A model generated the notes under the pieces. It was given only the letters and a program-made list of their open reading frames with translations, was not told where the DNA came from and did no database searches. Of a stretch of 64,000 bases of DNA, positions 19,313 through 27,935 are shown piece by piece. The position numbers were made by a program, and so were the translations under genes. The stretch is from Priestia iocasae. GTDB taxonomy: Bacteria > Bacillota > Bacilli > Bacillales > Bacillaceae_H. Position 1 is the stretch's first letter, and every line of letters starts with the position of its first letter. The stretch spans positions 496,001 through 560,000 of the forward strand of contig NZ_JAFBFC010000003.1 in assembly GCF_016909075.1 (NCBI RefSeq), in the 5' to 3' direction.

Positions 19313-19313
19313 G

Positions 19314-19721
19314 TTATTCACCTTGCTGTTTTAGAATAGAACGCCACTTCAAGTCCCCTCGTTCAAGTCCGTGAATGAACAGTTCAGCTGATCCCATATT
19401 CGTGGCAAGTGGAATCGCATATACATCGCACAAGCGCATTAAAGCTGATACATCCGGTTCATGAGGCTGTGCCGTTAGCGGATCACGGAAGAAAATAACC
19501 ATGTCCATGTTATTTTGAGCAATCATGGCTCCTATTTCTTGGTCTCCACCAAGTGGACCTGACTGAAACCTTTGAATCTTCAATCCTGTTGCTTCCATAA
19601 TCTTTGTACCTGTTGTGCCAGTCGCAAACAATGTATGCTTTTGCAATACGTATTTATAAGCAACAGCAAATTGAACCATATCATTCTTCTTTTTATCATG
19701 TGCAATTAGTGCTACATTCAT
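19314..19721 (-). CDS. mgsA: Methylglyoxal synthase
   Basis: 135 residues from the ATG at 19721 ([12 protein letters not shown]), with an AAGGGA site upstream; the longer frame back to 19745 adds a purine-rich non-homologous leader. Converts dihydroxyacetone phosphate to methylglyoxal. Diagnostic stretches: [10 protein letters not shown]-like N-terminus, [22 protein letters not shown], and [20 protein letters not shown] with the catalytic Asp/His. Being directly before the bacillithiol genes is notable because bacillithiol is used to detoxify methylglyoxal. Confidence 0.96.
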   Translation of the reverse strand: MNVALIAHDKKKNDMVQFAVAYKYVLQKHTLFATGTTGTKIMEATGLKIQRFQSGPLGGDQEIGAMIAQNNMDMVIFFRDPLTAQPHEPDVSALMRLCDVYAIPLATNMGSAELFIHGLERGDLKWRSILKQQGE

Positions 19722-19748
19722 TTTCCCTTCCCCTTTTCCACTCATTGT

Positions 19749-20549
19749 TTACTCAATAATGTTTTCTAAACCATAAACAAGTACATCAATCTTCATAACT
19801 GTCTCAACTGATAATTTAACCCCAGACATGAAAGAAGCACGATTATAAGAATCATGACGAATTTTTAATGATTCACCAAATCCACCGAATAACACCTCTT
19901 GATGTGCAATCAATCCTGGAAGACGCACACTATGAAGGTGAATCCCATCATATGTTGCCCCTCTTGCGCCTATTAAAATTTCTTTTTCTTCAGGATGACC
20001 TTGTTTTTTTGTTTCACGCACTTCGCTAATTAACTCAGCTGTTTTTAATCCTGTACCAGAAGGTGCATCTAGCTTATTATCATGATGAAGCTCAATAATT
20101 TCTACATCGCTAAAATACTTGGCAGCCATTTGAGAAAATTTCATCATTAGTATTGCTCCAATAGCAAAGTTCGGGGCAATAATACACCCAATTCCTTTTT
20201 CTGAAGACAACTGTTTTAATTCTTGAAGATCTTCCTCTGAGAAACCTGTCGTACCAACTACTGGTCGAACACCATATTCTAACGCTTTTTTCGTATGTAC
20301 TCGTCCAATTTCTGGAGTCGTTAAATCAACTAAAACATCTGCTTTTACTTCTTTTAAGCACTTTTCAATATCAGTATAAATTGGAGCTTGCAGCTTAGGT
20401 AAGCCTTCTATCTCACTTATGTATTTCCCTTCATGGATACGATCGACTGCTGCTACAAGTTCAAAGTGCTCCGTATCCGCAATTAAACGTAACGCTTCGA
20501 TGCCCATTCTTCCTCTTGGTCCTGCTAAAATAACGCGAATTGTGTTCAT
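19749..20549 (-). CDS. dapB: 4-hydroxy-tetrahydrodipicolinate reductase
   Basis: 266 residues from the ATG at 20549 ([16 protein letters not shown] upstream); the 18 residues encoded further upstream look like leader. Lysine/diaminopimelate pathway, needed for peptidoglycan and for spore dipicolinate. N-terminal Rossmann [25 protein letters not shown], and catalytic [14 protein letters not shown]. 13 bases after the ypjD stop. Confidence 0.96.
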   Translation of the reverse strand: MNTIRVILAGPRGRMGIEALRLIADTEHFELVAAVDRIHEGKYISEIEGLPKLQAPIYTDIEKCLKEVKADVLVDLTTPEIGRVHTKKALEYGVRPVVGTTGFSEEDLQELKQLSSEKGIGCIIAPNFAIGAILMMKFSQMAAKYFSDVEIIELHHDNKLDAPSGTGLKTAELISEVRETKKQGHPEEKEILIGARGATYDGIHLHSVRLPGLIAHQEVLFGGFGESLKIRHDSYNRASFMSGVKLSVETVMKIDVLVYGLENIIE

Positions 20550-20562
20550 TCTTCTTCTCTCC

Positions 20563-20898
20563 TTATTCCTTGTTATCAATTCTTGTCCAACGATCTTTAT
20601 CACGTGTATTAAATTTCTCCATCACACGATCATGTGCTTCTTCTAAGTCAATATTTAATGAGTTAGCAAAACAGATTAATACGAACAACATATCTCCCAT
20701 TTCTTCTTCAATCGTTCGCTCTCCTTCACTGTTTTTCTTTGGCTTTTCACCATAATAGTGATTAATCTCTCTTGATAATTCACCTAACTCCTCTGTCATC
20801 CGAGCTAACATTGCAAGTGGGCTAAAATAACCTTCCTTAAATTGACCAATGTAGCCATCCACTTCTTTTTGCATTTCTTGCATTGTTTTCTTTTCCAT
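20563..20898 (-). CDS. ypjD: MazG-type nucleotide pyrophosphohydrolase YpjD
   Basis: 111 residues from the ATG at 20898 (GAGGTGG five bases upstream). All-alpha NTP-PPase fold with the ExxE..ExxD metal motif: [10 protein letters not shown] and [11 protein letters not shown]. It presumably cleaves non-canonical or surplus (d)NTPs; the true substrate is not known. First gene of the dapB-mgsA-bsh-cca-birA cluster. The same length as B. subtilis YpjD as remembered. Confidence 0.92.
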   Translation of the reverse strand: MEKKTMQEMQKEVDGYIGQFKEGYFSPLAMLARMTEELGELSREINHYYGEKPKKNSEGERTIEEEMGDMLFVLICFANSLNIDLEEAHDRVMEKFNTRDKDRWTRIDNKE

Positions 20899-21132
20899 CT
20901 GTTCCACCTCAACTCTAGTTTACTCGCCTCATTATGACACATTTCTTATCCTTCACGTATATTCTCTTTACATGTTAGCTAAACAATGGCTTTTTGACAA
21001 ACAATTGGTTTAGAAGCAGGGTTCATAGTAAAAAATGCAATTATATCAATTCAGAAATTTGAGTATTTACGAATGAACCTCGCATCTACTATTATTATGT
21101 AGAGCTCATATAATACTCATCAGGAGGTCCGT

Positions 21133-22005
21133 ATGTTTAATGGTTTAAGAATACCTAACATCTTGTTTATCTTATTAGGGTCCGCTATCTTTGGATTTGG
21201 TCTTGTTAATTTTAACATGCAAAATAACTTAGCTGAAGGTGGATTTACCGGTATTACACTTCTTTTGTTTTTCTTATATGAAATTGATCCATCCTACACC
21301 AATTTACTATTAAACATTCCCCTGTTTTTCATCGGATGGAAATTATTAGGAAGAACCTCTTTTTTCTATACGATGATTGGGGTTATTAGTTTATCTGTGT
21401 TTCTTTGGATTTTTCAACGCTTTCCTGTTGATATGCCACTAAAAGAAGATATGACGCTTGCAGCATTGTTTGCAGGAGTGTTTATTGGCGTAGGGCTAGG
21501 TATCATTTTCCGCTATGGAGGGACGACAGGAGGCGTAGACATTATTGCCCGACTTGTTCAGAAATATGTAGGATGGAATATGGGGAAAACCATGTTTTTA
21601 TTTGATTTTGTCGTGATTACGGTCTCACTTATTTTCTACCTTACTTATACTGAAGCTATGTATACACTCGTCGCTGTGTTTGTTGCAGCGAAAGTCATTG
21701 ATTTTATGCAAGAAGGAGCTTATGCAGCAAAAGGCGCAACCATTATTTCTTCTCATAATGAGCAAATTGCACAAAAGATTAATGAACAGATGGATAGAGG
21801 AGTAACCTTTTTAAAAGGACAAGGCTCTTATTCTAAACAAGAATTGAACGTATTGTATTGTGTAGTAAGTAAGAATGAAATCTTCCGTCTCAAACAAGTC
21901 ATTACGTCCATTGATCCCCATGCATTTGTTGCGGTCAGTGACGTTCATGATGTGCTTGGAGAAGGCTTTACATTGGATGAAAATAAAAATCCACTTAATC
22001 GTTAA
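21133..22005 (+). CDS. ypjC: YitT/YpjC family membrane protein
   Basis: 290 residues. Five to six predicted membrane helices in the first 185 residues (YitT/DUF161 fold, with RYGGTTGGVDI), then a cytoplasmic DUF2179-type domain (about 200-285; GVTFLKGQGSYS). Strong AGGAGG before the ATG. Transport or sensing role is not established. It is transcribed away from ypjD. A CATATAATA sequence just upstream (21107-21115) resembles a sporulation sigma -10, but I see no convincing -35. Confidence 0.88.
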   Translation: MFNGLRIPNILFILLGSAIFGFGLVNFNMQNNLAEGGFTGITLLLFFLYEIDPSYTNLLLNIPLFFIGWKLLGRTSFFYTMIGVISLSVFLWIFQRFPVDMPLKEDMTLAALFAGVFIGVGLGIIFRYGGTTGGVDIIARLVQKYVGWNMGKTMFLFDFVVITVSLIFYLTYTEAMYTLVAVFVAAKVIDFMQEGAYAAKGATIISSHNEQIAQKINEQMDRGVTFLKGQGSYSKQELNVLYCVVSKNEIFRLKQVITSIDPHAFVAVSDVHDVLGEGFTLDENKNPLNR

Positions 22006-22009
22006 ACTA

Positions 22010-22053
22010 AGGTTGTGTCAAACGGAGTAAATGCGCCCCGTTTGACACAGCCT
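22010..22053. terminator. ypjC terminator
   Basis: Stem AGGTTGTGTCAAACGG / CCGTTTGACACAGCCT (one G-U type mismatch), 12-base loop. No long U-run on the plus strand. Located between convergent genes; member of the shared hairpin family. Confidence 0.75.
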
Positions 22054-22064
22054 GCCTCTTTTCG

Positions 22065-22535
22065 CTACGGCATAGGCGTAGGTGTAGGCTTTGCAAATCG
22101 CTTATATTTACGGTCGATATAATGACGAATGTCTTTAACTGCTTGGCCTTCATTGAACATCTTTATTGATTCATCAGCAATATCAAGACACAATCCACAC
22201 TTTGTTGCATGATTATCCCACACAACTGCTCCATCTTCCTGGATTTCATAAATAAAGCAATCATAATTATCTTTATGATTAGCCATTTCTCCACAACCGC
22301 AATAGCAAGGAATATATGTAAGTAAGTGCTGATAATATACAGCTTGTTTGTATAGCTCTTTTATTCGTGGTGACTGTTCTTTTAGAAACGTTGGAAGTTG
22401 CTCTTTACTTGGTGTTTTCTCACGTATATCAGGTGTCACACGACAGTCGTGGTTACTATGCTGTTCAGCTACTACTATACTCCCGTTACTAAGTAACAGC
22501 ATCATCACTAAAAGAATTCGAAACACAACATGCAC
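22065..22535 (-). CDS. PCYCGC motif-containing exported protein
   Basis: 156 residues with an N-terminal signal peptide (about 1-23, cleavage near VVAEQ; no lipobox Cys). The mature part carries the signature PCYCGCGEMANHKD, a further CGLC pair, and a conserved Asp/His-rich region (VVWDNHATKC). The Cys/His set suggests metal binding or redox. Family known by the motif only; no function assigned. It lies between ypjC and yugP, where B. subtilis has no such gene. Confidence 0.8.
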   Translation of the reverse strand: MHVVFRILLVMMLLLSNGSIVVAEQHSNHDCRVTPDIREKTPSKEQLPTFLKEQSPRIKELYKQAVYYQHLLTYIPCYCGCGEMANHKDNYDCFIYEIQEDGAVVWDNHATKCGLCLDIADESIKMFNEGQAVKDIRHYIDRKYKRFAKPTPTPMP

Positions 22536-22578
22536 TCCTTCTCAATTACTTCCTTTTTAGTGTGTCTTAACAACAAAA

Positions 22579-22614
22579 AAATAGCCGCTCTTCAATGATG
22601 AAGAGCGACTATTT
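22579..22614 (-). terminator. yugP terminator
   Basis: Stem AAATAGCCGCTCTTCA / TGAAGAGCGACTATTT with a 4-base loop and T7 on the minus strand; about 58 bases past the yugP stop. Confidence 0.85.
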
Positions 22615-22671
22615 TTGCGGTAAGTGAGATTAATTTAAAATCATCTGTTTCTCACTTCGCTTCTATTCCAA

Positions 22672-23349
22672 TTAGTCTTCGTTATTCATACCTGTATAAA
22701 TCAGAATAAGGCGAGCAAGCTCTAACACAGCTACAGCAGCTGCTGCTACATATGTTAAGGCTGCTGCGTTTAATACTTTACGTGTCTCACGTTCTTCATC
22801 GTTACGAATCACACCAACAGAGACCAATTGACTCATTGCTCGACTAGAAGCGTTAAATTCAACAGGCAATGTTACTACTTGGAATAGTACAGCTGCTGCC
22901 ATAAATACAATTCCTAGCAATAAAAGATTGCTCATTGAAGCAAGTATACCTACTAAGATGAGAATCCAAGAAATGTTTGATCCAAAGCTTGCCACTGGAA
23001 CTAACGCATGTCTAAAGCGTAAGAATGCATATCCTTCTGCATCTTGAATTGCATGCCCTACTTCATGAGCAGCAACCGCAGCACCTGCTACTGATGTTCC
23101 ATAGTAGTTTTCTTCTGAAAGGCGAATTACTTTTGAACGAGGATCGTAATGATCCGTTAACATTCCTCTAATTGGCTCAACTTGTACATTGTGTAGACCA
23201 TTATCATTTAAAATCTGTCTTGCCACCTCTGCACCAGTCATTCCAGAAGAACTTGCTACTTTTGAGTACTTCTTGTATGCACCTTTTACTTTAAACTGTG
23301 CCCACAAAGGTACTAGAATGATGATCAGAAAGTAAACCAAAAAACCCAT
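22672..23349 (-). CDS. yugP: YugP-type membrane zinc metallopeptidase
   Basis: 225 residues. N-terminal membrane helix, then the zinc motif AAHEVGHAIQ (HExxH) at about 94-103 with a downstream helical region and two to three further membrane segments (about 115-165 and 197-218). PF04298 'putative neutral zinc metallopeptidase'. Physiological substrate unknown. Same length as B. subtilis YugP, which lies elsewhere in that genome, so the local order differs. Confidence 0.88.
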   Translation of the reverse strand: MGFLVYFLIIILVPLWAQFKVKGAYKKYSKVASSSGMTGAEVARQILNDNGLHNVQVEPIRGMLTDHYDPRSKVIRLSEENYYGTSVAGAAVAAHEVGHAIQDAEGYAFLRFRHALVPVASFGSNISWILILVGILASMSNLLLLGIVFMAAAVLFQVVTLPVEFNASSRAMSQLVSVGVIRNDEERETRKVLNAAALTYVAAAAVAVLELARLILIYTGMNNED

Positions 23350-23409
23350 TTACATAGCCTCCAGTAGTTGTTTTATTGCTTTTATTTTAGACAACAGAAG
23401 CTTGTCATG

Positions 23410-24198
23410 TCAATCATTAAGCTCCCGTTGCGATGTTTGCTTCTTTTTATCTGCATTATATTTTCGAAATCCCACGTAAGACAACGTTAAAATGATAATG
23501 CTTCCAGTTGTAATCATCACCCATATTAACGAAGGATCTGCTTCATCTTCTTTCATTTTTGTAAATAGGTCACGCAGATCCAATTCCATCTGCTGCATTT
23601 GTTGCGCATGATAATGATCATTCATAACTAACTGTTTATATTCACCTAAAACACTTAAATGTGAATCGACCCTTTGAATATATTCTGGTCTAATGTCGAC
23701 TTGGGCACTCGGTAAAATCATGTCATATTTATTTAAAAAGTCATGAAACTGTTCTTCGAAATATTCACTTTCTCCTCGTTCAAGGGTCTCTTTCATATGA
23801 CTGAACGAAGTCATAATGCTGTCTTCCATTTCAGTCCACATAGGTTGATGCTCGCTTTGTAGTGCATCAACTAGCAAGCGAAATTGAATCGCTTTTTGCA
23901 CACGTCCTTCAATACTAGATGATGGAGATTCAATTGATCGAATTACCTGTTCATGACAAATCGTTAAAATGCGCAAATCTTCTACAGACATATTGAGAGA
24001 CGTTATATCAAAACGGGCAAATTGGTCCGAGAATTGTTCTAATACTTTTTTCGCTTCTTCATTTCTCTCTTGCTGCACTAGTGATAAAATCTCATCTGAT
24101 AGACGGTTCAATTCATTCCATTCTTCATTTGTAGCTAACGTGACGTGTTGAAATGAAAAGAAAAAGAGCATAGCTATCACTAACATTCTGACTTTCAT
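23410..24198 (-). CDS. ypjB: Sporulation protein YpjB
   Basis: 262 residues: signal peptide (about 1-21), a long helical extracytoplasmic domain rich in Glu/Gln, one C-terminal membrane helix (about 222-244) and a basic cytoplasmic tail (KYNADKKKQTSQRE). This layout fits YpjB, reported to affect sporulation in B. subtilis. No enzymatic motif. In B. subtilis it is followed by ypjA and qcr genes; here ylbC follows instead (a break in synteny). Confidence 0.82.
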   Translation of the reverse strand: MKVRMLVIAMLFFFSFQHVTLATNEEWNELNRLSDEILSLVQQERNEEAKKVLEQFSDQFARFDITSLNMSVEDLRILTICHEQVIRSIESPSSSIEGRVQKAIQFRLLVDALQSEHQPMWTEMEDSIMTSFSHMKETLERGESEYFEEQFHDFLNKYDMILPSAQVDIRPEYIQRVDSHLSVLGEYKQLVMNDHYHAQQMQQMELDLRDLFTKMKEDEADPSLIWVMITTGSIIILTLSYVGFRKYNADKKKQTSQRELND

Positions 24199-24274
24199 CC
24201 TTGTCCCTCCTCTAGGTAATAGTACAACCTATGAAGAGATGGACAAGAGTAGACCAGTTATTTTATGAAGAGCA

Positions 24275-25309
24275 TTACATACCTATTTCAATAAAATTTT
24301 GCGTATAATATTTTTCATACACACCGACACCTAAGCTGGTAAAGTCTTTATTCAGTAATGCTTTTCGATGCCCCTCACTGTTTAACCATCCCTCTACAGC
24401 AGCAATCCCATCTTGATATTGTGAAGCAATGTTTTCTCCCGCTGATAGAAACTGAACGTTACCCTTTTTTAATCGATCTCCTAAATCCCCCTTTGTTGGA
24501 GACACATGTGAAAAGTATTGATTATCACTCATATCTTTACTATGCCCATATGCTACACTCGATACTTCTTCATGCCATGTCAACAAATCTAAATGATGTC
24601 GTTTCCGAATGACATTTGTAATATCAAGAATTTGTTGAGCAGTTCCTTTTTCTATTTGACTCCATTCCTCTTTCGATAAAGGGGGGGTATCATATAAAGA
24701 ACCTCGGTATGTTAATGAATATGGACGCTGCTTAATAAGCGTTTCTTCATTCATCACCCTAATACTTGACACGGTGCCTAAGAAATCATCGAAATAGAGC
24801 TGAACGAATACATCGTCATACTTTAAAAGAGGTCTCGTCTTTACATCTTCATCAGATAACTCAAATTTATAGAAGTCTCCTTCGTAAGAAAATTCAACCT
24901 CTTTTTGTAACGAAAATTCACTCATTAGTTCTTTTCGATCTGCTCCAATGACAAAAGGAGTTGTATTCATATGTTGACCAATTGCGTATACGGTTACAAT
25001 TTCGTTCTCTAATACTCCAATTTGAAAATAGGCTTCAGGACTCTCATGATAAACCCACCAATCATATCCATAAGCGGATGGGTCAATTCTTGTAGGTTCA
25101 CCAAACAGACCTATTATCTCTTCAGGACTTTTCCCTACTAACGAAACAATATTTTCATTATCTCCTTTTACTGATAATGCTTCTTCACTTTGTAATTCAT
25201 TAGAAGGTGGCTTTACTTCACTTGGTTCTGTATGATATAAATCAGGTAAATAATCCCCGATATAAATAAACATCAACATAAATACGACTAAAAATAACAG
25301 CTTTTTCAG
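24275..25309 (-). CDS. ylbC: CAP/SCP-domain extracytoplasmic protein YlbC (probable CTG start)
   Basis: An ATG-started frame begins at 25279, but the in-frame CTG at 25309, 11 bases after a perfect AAGGAG, gives a normal signal/anchor (MKKLLFLVVFMLMFIYIG) and about 344 residues, close to YlbC. No ATG, GTG or TTG is present between the upstream stop (25366) and 25279. The N-terminal half is a CAP-associated domain (VGKSPEEIIGLFGEPTRIDP, YGYDWWVYH); the C-terminal half is a CAP domain (NVIRKRHHLDLLTWHEEVSSVAYGHS, HVSPTKGDLGDRL, GENIA). Role unknown; the neighbours ylbB and ylbA confirm identity. Confidence 0.87.
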   Translation of the reverse strand: MKKLLFLVVFMLMFIYIGDYLPDLYHTEPSEVKPPSNELQSEEALSVKGDNENIVSLVGKSPEEIIGLFGEPTRIDPSAYGYDWWVYHESPEAYFQIGVLENEIVTVYAIGQHMNTTPFVIGADRKELMSEFSLQKEVEFSYEGDFYKFELSDEDVKTRPLLKYDDVFVQLYFDDFLGTVSSIRVMNEETLIKQRPYSLTYRGSLYDTPPLSKEEWSQIEKGTAQQILDITNVIRKRHHLDLLTWHEEVSSVAYGHSKDMSDNQYFSHVSPTKGDLGDRLKKGNVQFLSAGENIASQYQDGIAAVEGWLNSEGHRKALLNKDFTSLGVGVYEKYYTQNFIEIGM

Positions 25310-25437
25310 TTGTGACTCAACTCCTTGTTCGCTACTTATTAACTTTTTAACACGTTCGTACCTTTATTATACACACTATGTTATGAAAATTTCTAATAAT
25401 CCACTATCTAAAAGCGGTTCAATACAAGAAATAAAAA

Positions 25438-25487
25438 GAGGCTGCCTTTCAAAAAGCGCAAAAATGCTCTTTCTAAGGCAACCACTC
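25438..25487 (-). terminator. ylbB terminator
   Basis: Long imperfect stem GAGTGGTTGCCTT / AAGGCAGCCTC with an inner AAAGAGC/GCTTTTT pairing, then TTTTTATTTC on the minus strand. Confidence 0.8.
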
Positions 25488-25511
25488 GAACTGTATTGTT
25501 TGTTCTTACCT

Positions 25512-25931
25512 TTAATGAAGATGCTCTGAAATTTCAGTTAAAGCTACTCCTGCACGTTCATCTGATAAATGATTTGTTGATAAATCGCCTAAAGAAACAA
25601 TGCCAACAAGCTGTCCATTTTCAACAACGGGTAATCGACGAATTTGATTTTCAGCCATGAGTTGGCTAGCTTCTTCAATTGATGTATCAGTGGATACCGT
25701 CACTAGCTCACTACTCATGACATCCGTTACTCTGCTAGAATTGGCCTTCTTCTCTGCAACTCCACGCACCACAATATCACGATCAGTAATCATTCCAATG
25801 AGATTCCCTTCTTCCACAATTGGAATGGAACCTACATCTAACTTCTTCATTTTATCAGCCACTTCAAATACATTATCTTTTGTTGTACAAACTTCAACAT
25901 TTGTTGTCATTACGTCTCGAACTGTTTGCAT
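25512..25931 (-). CDS. ylbB: Tandem CBS-domain protein
   Basis: 139 residues made only of two CBS domains: VRDVMTTNVEVC...GSIPIVEEGNLIGMITDRDIVVRG and VTDVMSSELVTVS...RRLPVVENGQLVGIVSLGDL. CBS pairs bind adenosine nucleotides and act as sensors; the target is not known. No attached enzyme domain. It matches B. subtilis YlbB in size and position next to ylbC and ylbA. Confidence 0.9.
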   Translation of the reverse strand: MQTVRDVMTTNVEVCTTKDNVFEVADKMKKLDVGSIPIVEEGNLIGMITDRDIVVRGVAEKKANSSRVTDVMSSELVTVSTDTSIEEASQLMAENQIRRLPVVENGQLVGIVSLGDLSTNHLSDERAGVALTEISEHLH

Positions 25932-26165
25932 GCTATTTCATCCTTTCTGTTAACCGTAATCATGAAATGAAACGTATTTTCTTTTTCTATCTTAAATTGT
26001 TTTCACACTTGTTCATTTTTCACTTTGTCATTCACACCTATTTTCCAGTTATGATGACACATTTTTATCTATTTATACGTAAATCGTTTACATGATTTCA
26101 TTGCAACATTTATCCATTCGTACTATTATTAAAAAAGGGAGTATATGTTTAGGAGGTTTTACATA

Positions 26166-26525
26166 ATGAAATTTGAAAACACAGGTGTTGAAGAGTTAAA
26201 AGTAGATCTAGTTCGCTTAGACTCAATTATGGAAGATCTAGGACTAGTTCGCGCAGGGCAATGGGATTATGAACGTGTAACATACGATCGTAAATTCGAG
26301 ATTCAAAATGATGTATTTTACCTTCGCGTACAAGGATATGCGGTAGAAGGGGACATCGGAGGCCGTCATGCGGTTGTAAAATTAATGACTCCTTTACTTG
26401 GCAAGCATTATTATCCACATGGCGTAGAGTACGGTGAGGGCGAAAACTTCCCTTCTTCACTTGTTGACCAATCTAACAAAATCCTTTCTCAACTAAAGCA
26501 ACAAGTGGAAGCGGTTAACTCTTAA
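26166..26525 (+). CDS. ylbA: YugN-like family protein YlbA
   Basis: 119 residues from the ATG at 26166, preceded by AGGAGG nine bases upstream; the frame extends to 26145 but that part contains the ribosome site. Soluble, single-domain protein with DVFYLRVQGYAVEGDIG and LLGKHYYPHGVEY, typical of the YugN-like family. Function unknown. Divergent from ylbB/ylbC and ends in a strong terminator. Confidence 0.87.
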   Translation: MKFENTGVEELKVDLVRLDSIMEDLGLVRAGQWDYERVTYDRKFEIQNDVFYLRVQGYAVEGDIGGRHAVVKLMTPLLGKHYYPHGVEYGEGENFPSSLVDQSNKILSQLKQQVEAVNS

Positions 26526-26528
26526 TAC

Positions 26529-26575
26529 AAAGAACAAAGAGCTGCCTATAGCAAGGAGCTCTTTGTTCTTTTTTT
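26529..26575 (+). terminator. ylbA terminator
   Basis: Perfect 15-bp stem AAAGAACAAAGAGCT / AGCTCTTTGTTCTTT, 13-base loop, then T7. Confidence 0.95.
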
Positions 26576-26761
26576 TACCAACCAACACTACTATATCGGC
26601 TGTTCTCCTCCTCATTTTTTCCATTTAGAACCCTATGCTCTCTTAAAAAATCACCCTTAAAAATAAAATAATTTTATTCGTACGAAATTCTGTTATCCCA
26701 CGTTAGAACATGCTAAAATTAAGGTAATGATGTATGTTTGTTCGGAGAAAGGAGCACCAAA

Positions 26762-27820
26762 TTGGCCACTGTTTTATCAAAACGCTTTATCATTATTTCA
26801 TTCGTTATATTTCTACTAGCTCTACTTGCTTTTTACATTCTACCTTTATCTGTACCATTAATTGTTGCATTTATTACAGCTCTTTTTTTAGAACCTGCTG
26901 TTCGATTGCTACAAGAACGCTTTTCATTTAAAAGACAATTAGCTGTTTTGACTACATTTTTGATCTTCTTACTTTTACTAGGTTTATGCGCCTATTTTAT
27001 CTCAACCAAAGTAATTACAGAAGTTGTGCAAGTCGCTCAAAACACACCCATGTATATTAATGAAATTAACAACCTCTGGTTACAAATGAAGATCAACCTA
27101 ACACATGCAGCTCAAAACCTTCCTCCCGGATTTGTAGATGAAGCAAGCAGACAAGTAGATGATTTTCTAAATAAAATACGTGTGGATTTAGCATCCTATT
27201 TAAACATTGAAAACGTCAAATCAATCATCACGAATATTCCGAATTTTCTAGTGAGTTTTCTTGTTTACTTAATTGCTCTGTTTTTGTTTATGATCGATTT
27301 ACCTAAGTTAAAAGAAAAGTTTTACAGTCATTTAACTGAAAAAACAGCTGATAAAGTTCAATTTATGAGTTCTAGATTATCTCATGTTGTATTTGGTTTC
27401 TGCAAAGCACAATTTTTAGTAAGTGTTCTGATCTTTGTTGTAACACTGATTGGTTTATTTATTATTGCACCGGAAATTGCCTTGGTGATGTCATTTGTCA
27501 TTTGGATTATCGACTTGATTCCTATTATTGGTTCTATCGTAATTTTAGCACCATGGTCATTGTTCCATTTAGCTGCAGGCAACGTTGCATTAGGTACTAA
27601 GTTAGCTATTTTAGCTGCTATCCTATTAATTATACGTCGTACAGTTGAGCCCAAAATTATGGGCAGTCATATTGGCTTATCTCCACTTTCAACATTAATT
27701 ACGATGTTTTTAGGTTTAAAGCTTTTTGGAATTCTTGGATTCATCATTGGACCACTTACATTAATTGCATTCAACTCTGCTCGAGAAGCTGGAATTATTA
27801 AAACAAAGTTTAAAATATAA
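26762..27820 (+). CDS. AI-2E/YtvI-type membrane permease
   Basis: 352 residues from TTG at 26762, seven bases after AAAGGAG; a TTG at 26738 gives a longer frame without a good site. About eight membrane helices in the arrangement of the AI-2E exporter superfamily: two N-terminal pairs (about 8-55, 60-85), an amphipathic central region, then C-terminal helices with the conserved IVIWIIDLIPIIG-like stretch and GLKLFGILGFIIGPL. Closest in feel to sporulation protein YtvI. Substrate unknown. It stands alone between two terminators. Confidence 0.8.
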   Translation: MATVLSKRFIIISFVIFLLALLAFYILPLSVPLIVAFITALFLEPAVRLLQERFSFKRQLAVLTTFLIFLLLLGLCAYFISTKVITEVVQVAQNTPMYINEINNLWLQMKINLTHAAQNLPPGFVDEASRQVDDFLNKIRVDLASYLNIENVKSIITNIPNFLVSFLVYLIALFLFMIDLPKLKEKFYSHLTEKTADKVQFMSSRLSHVVFGFCKAQFLVSVLIFVVTLIGLFIIAPEIALVMSFVIWIIDLIPIIGSIVILAPWSLFHLAAGNVALGTKLAILAAILLIIRRTVEPKIMGSHIGLSPLSTLITMFLGLKLFGILGFIIGPLTLIAFNSAREAGIIKTKFKI

Positions 27821-27822
27821 AA

Positions 27823-27905
27823 ACCCATTTTAAATCGAGCAAACACCGCTCCATTTAAAATAGGTCATAAAAGTCCTTGCTTATTAACGTAAGCAAGGAC
27901 TTTTT
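27823..27905. terminator. Double hairpin between convergent genes
   Basis: First stem ACCCATTTTAAAT / ATTTAAAATAGGT (17-base loop), then a stronger AAAAGTCCTTGCTT / AAGCAAGGACTTTTT with an 8-base loop and T5. Serves the ytvI relative and the converging acetyltransferase gene. Confidence 0.9.
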
Positions 27906-27935
27906 GTTTACTATTCTCTTTTTTATGATTTTACT

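Noticed and set aside
21090-21132. Sigma-E/K promoter before ypjC
   Set aside because: CATATAATA fits a -10 but no matching -35 was found, so it is kept only as a note in the gene entry.
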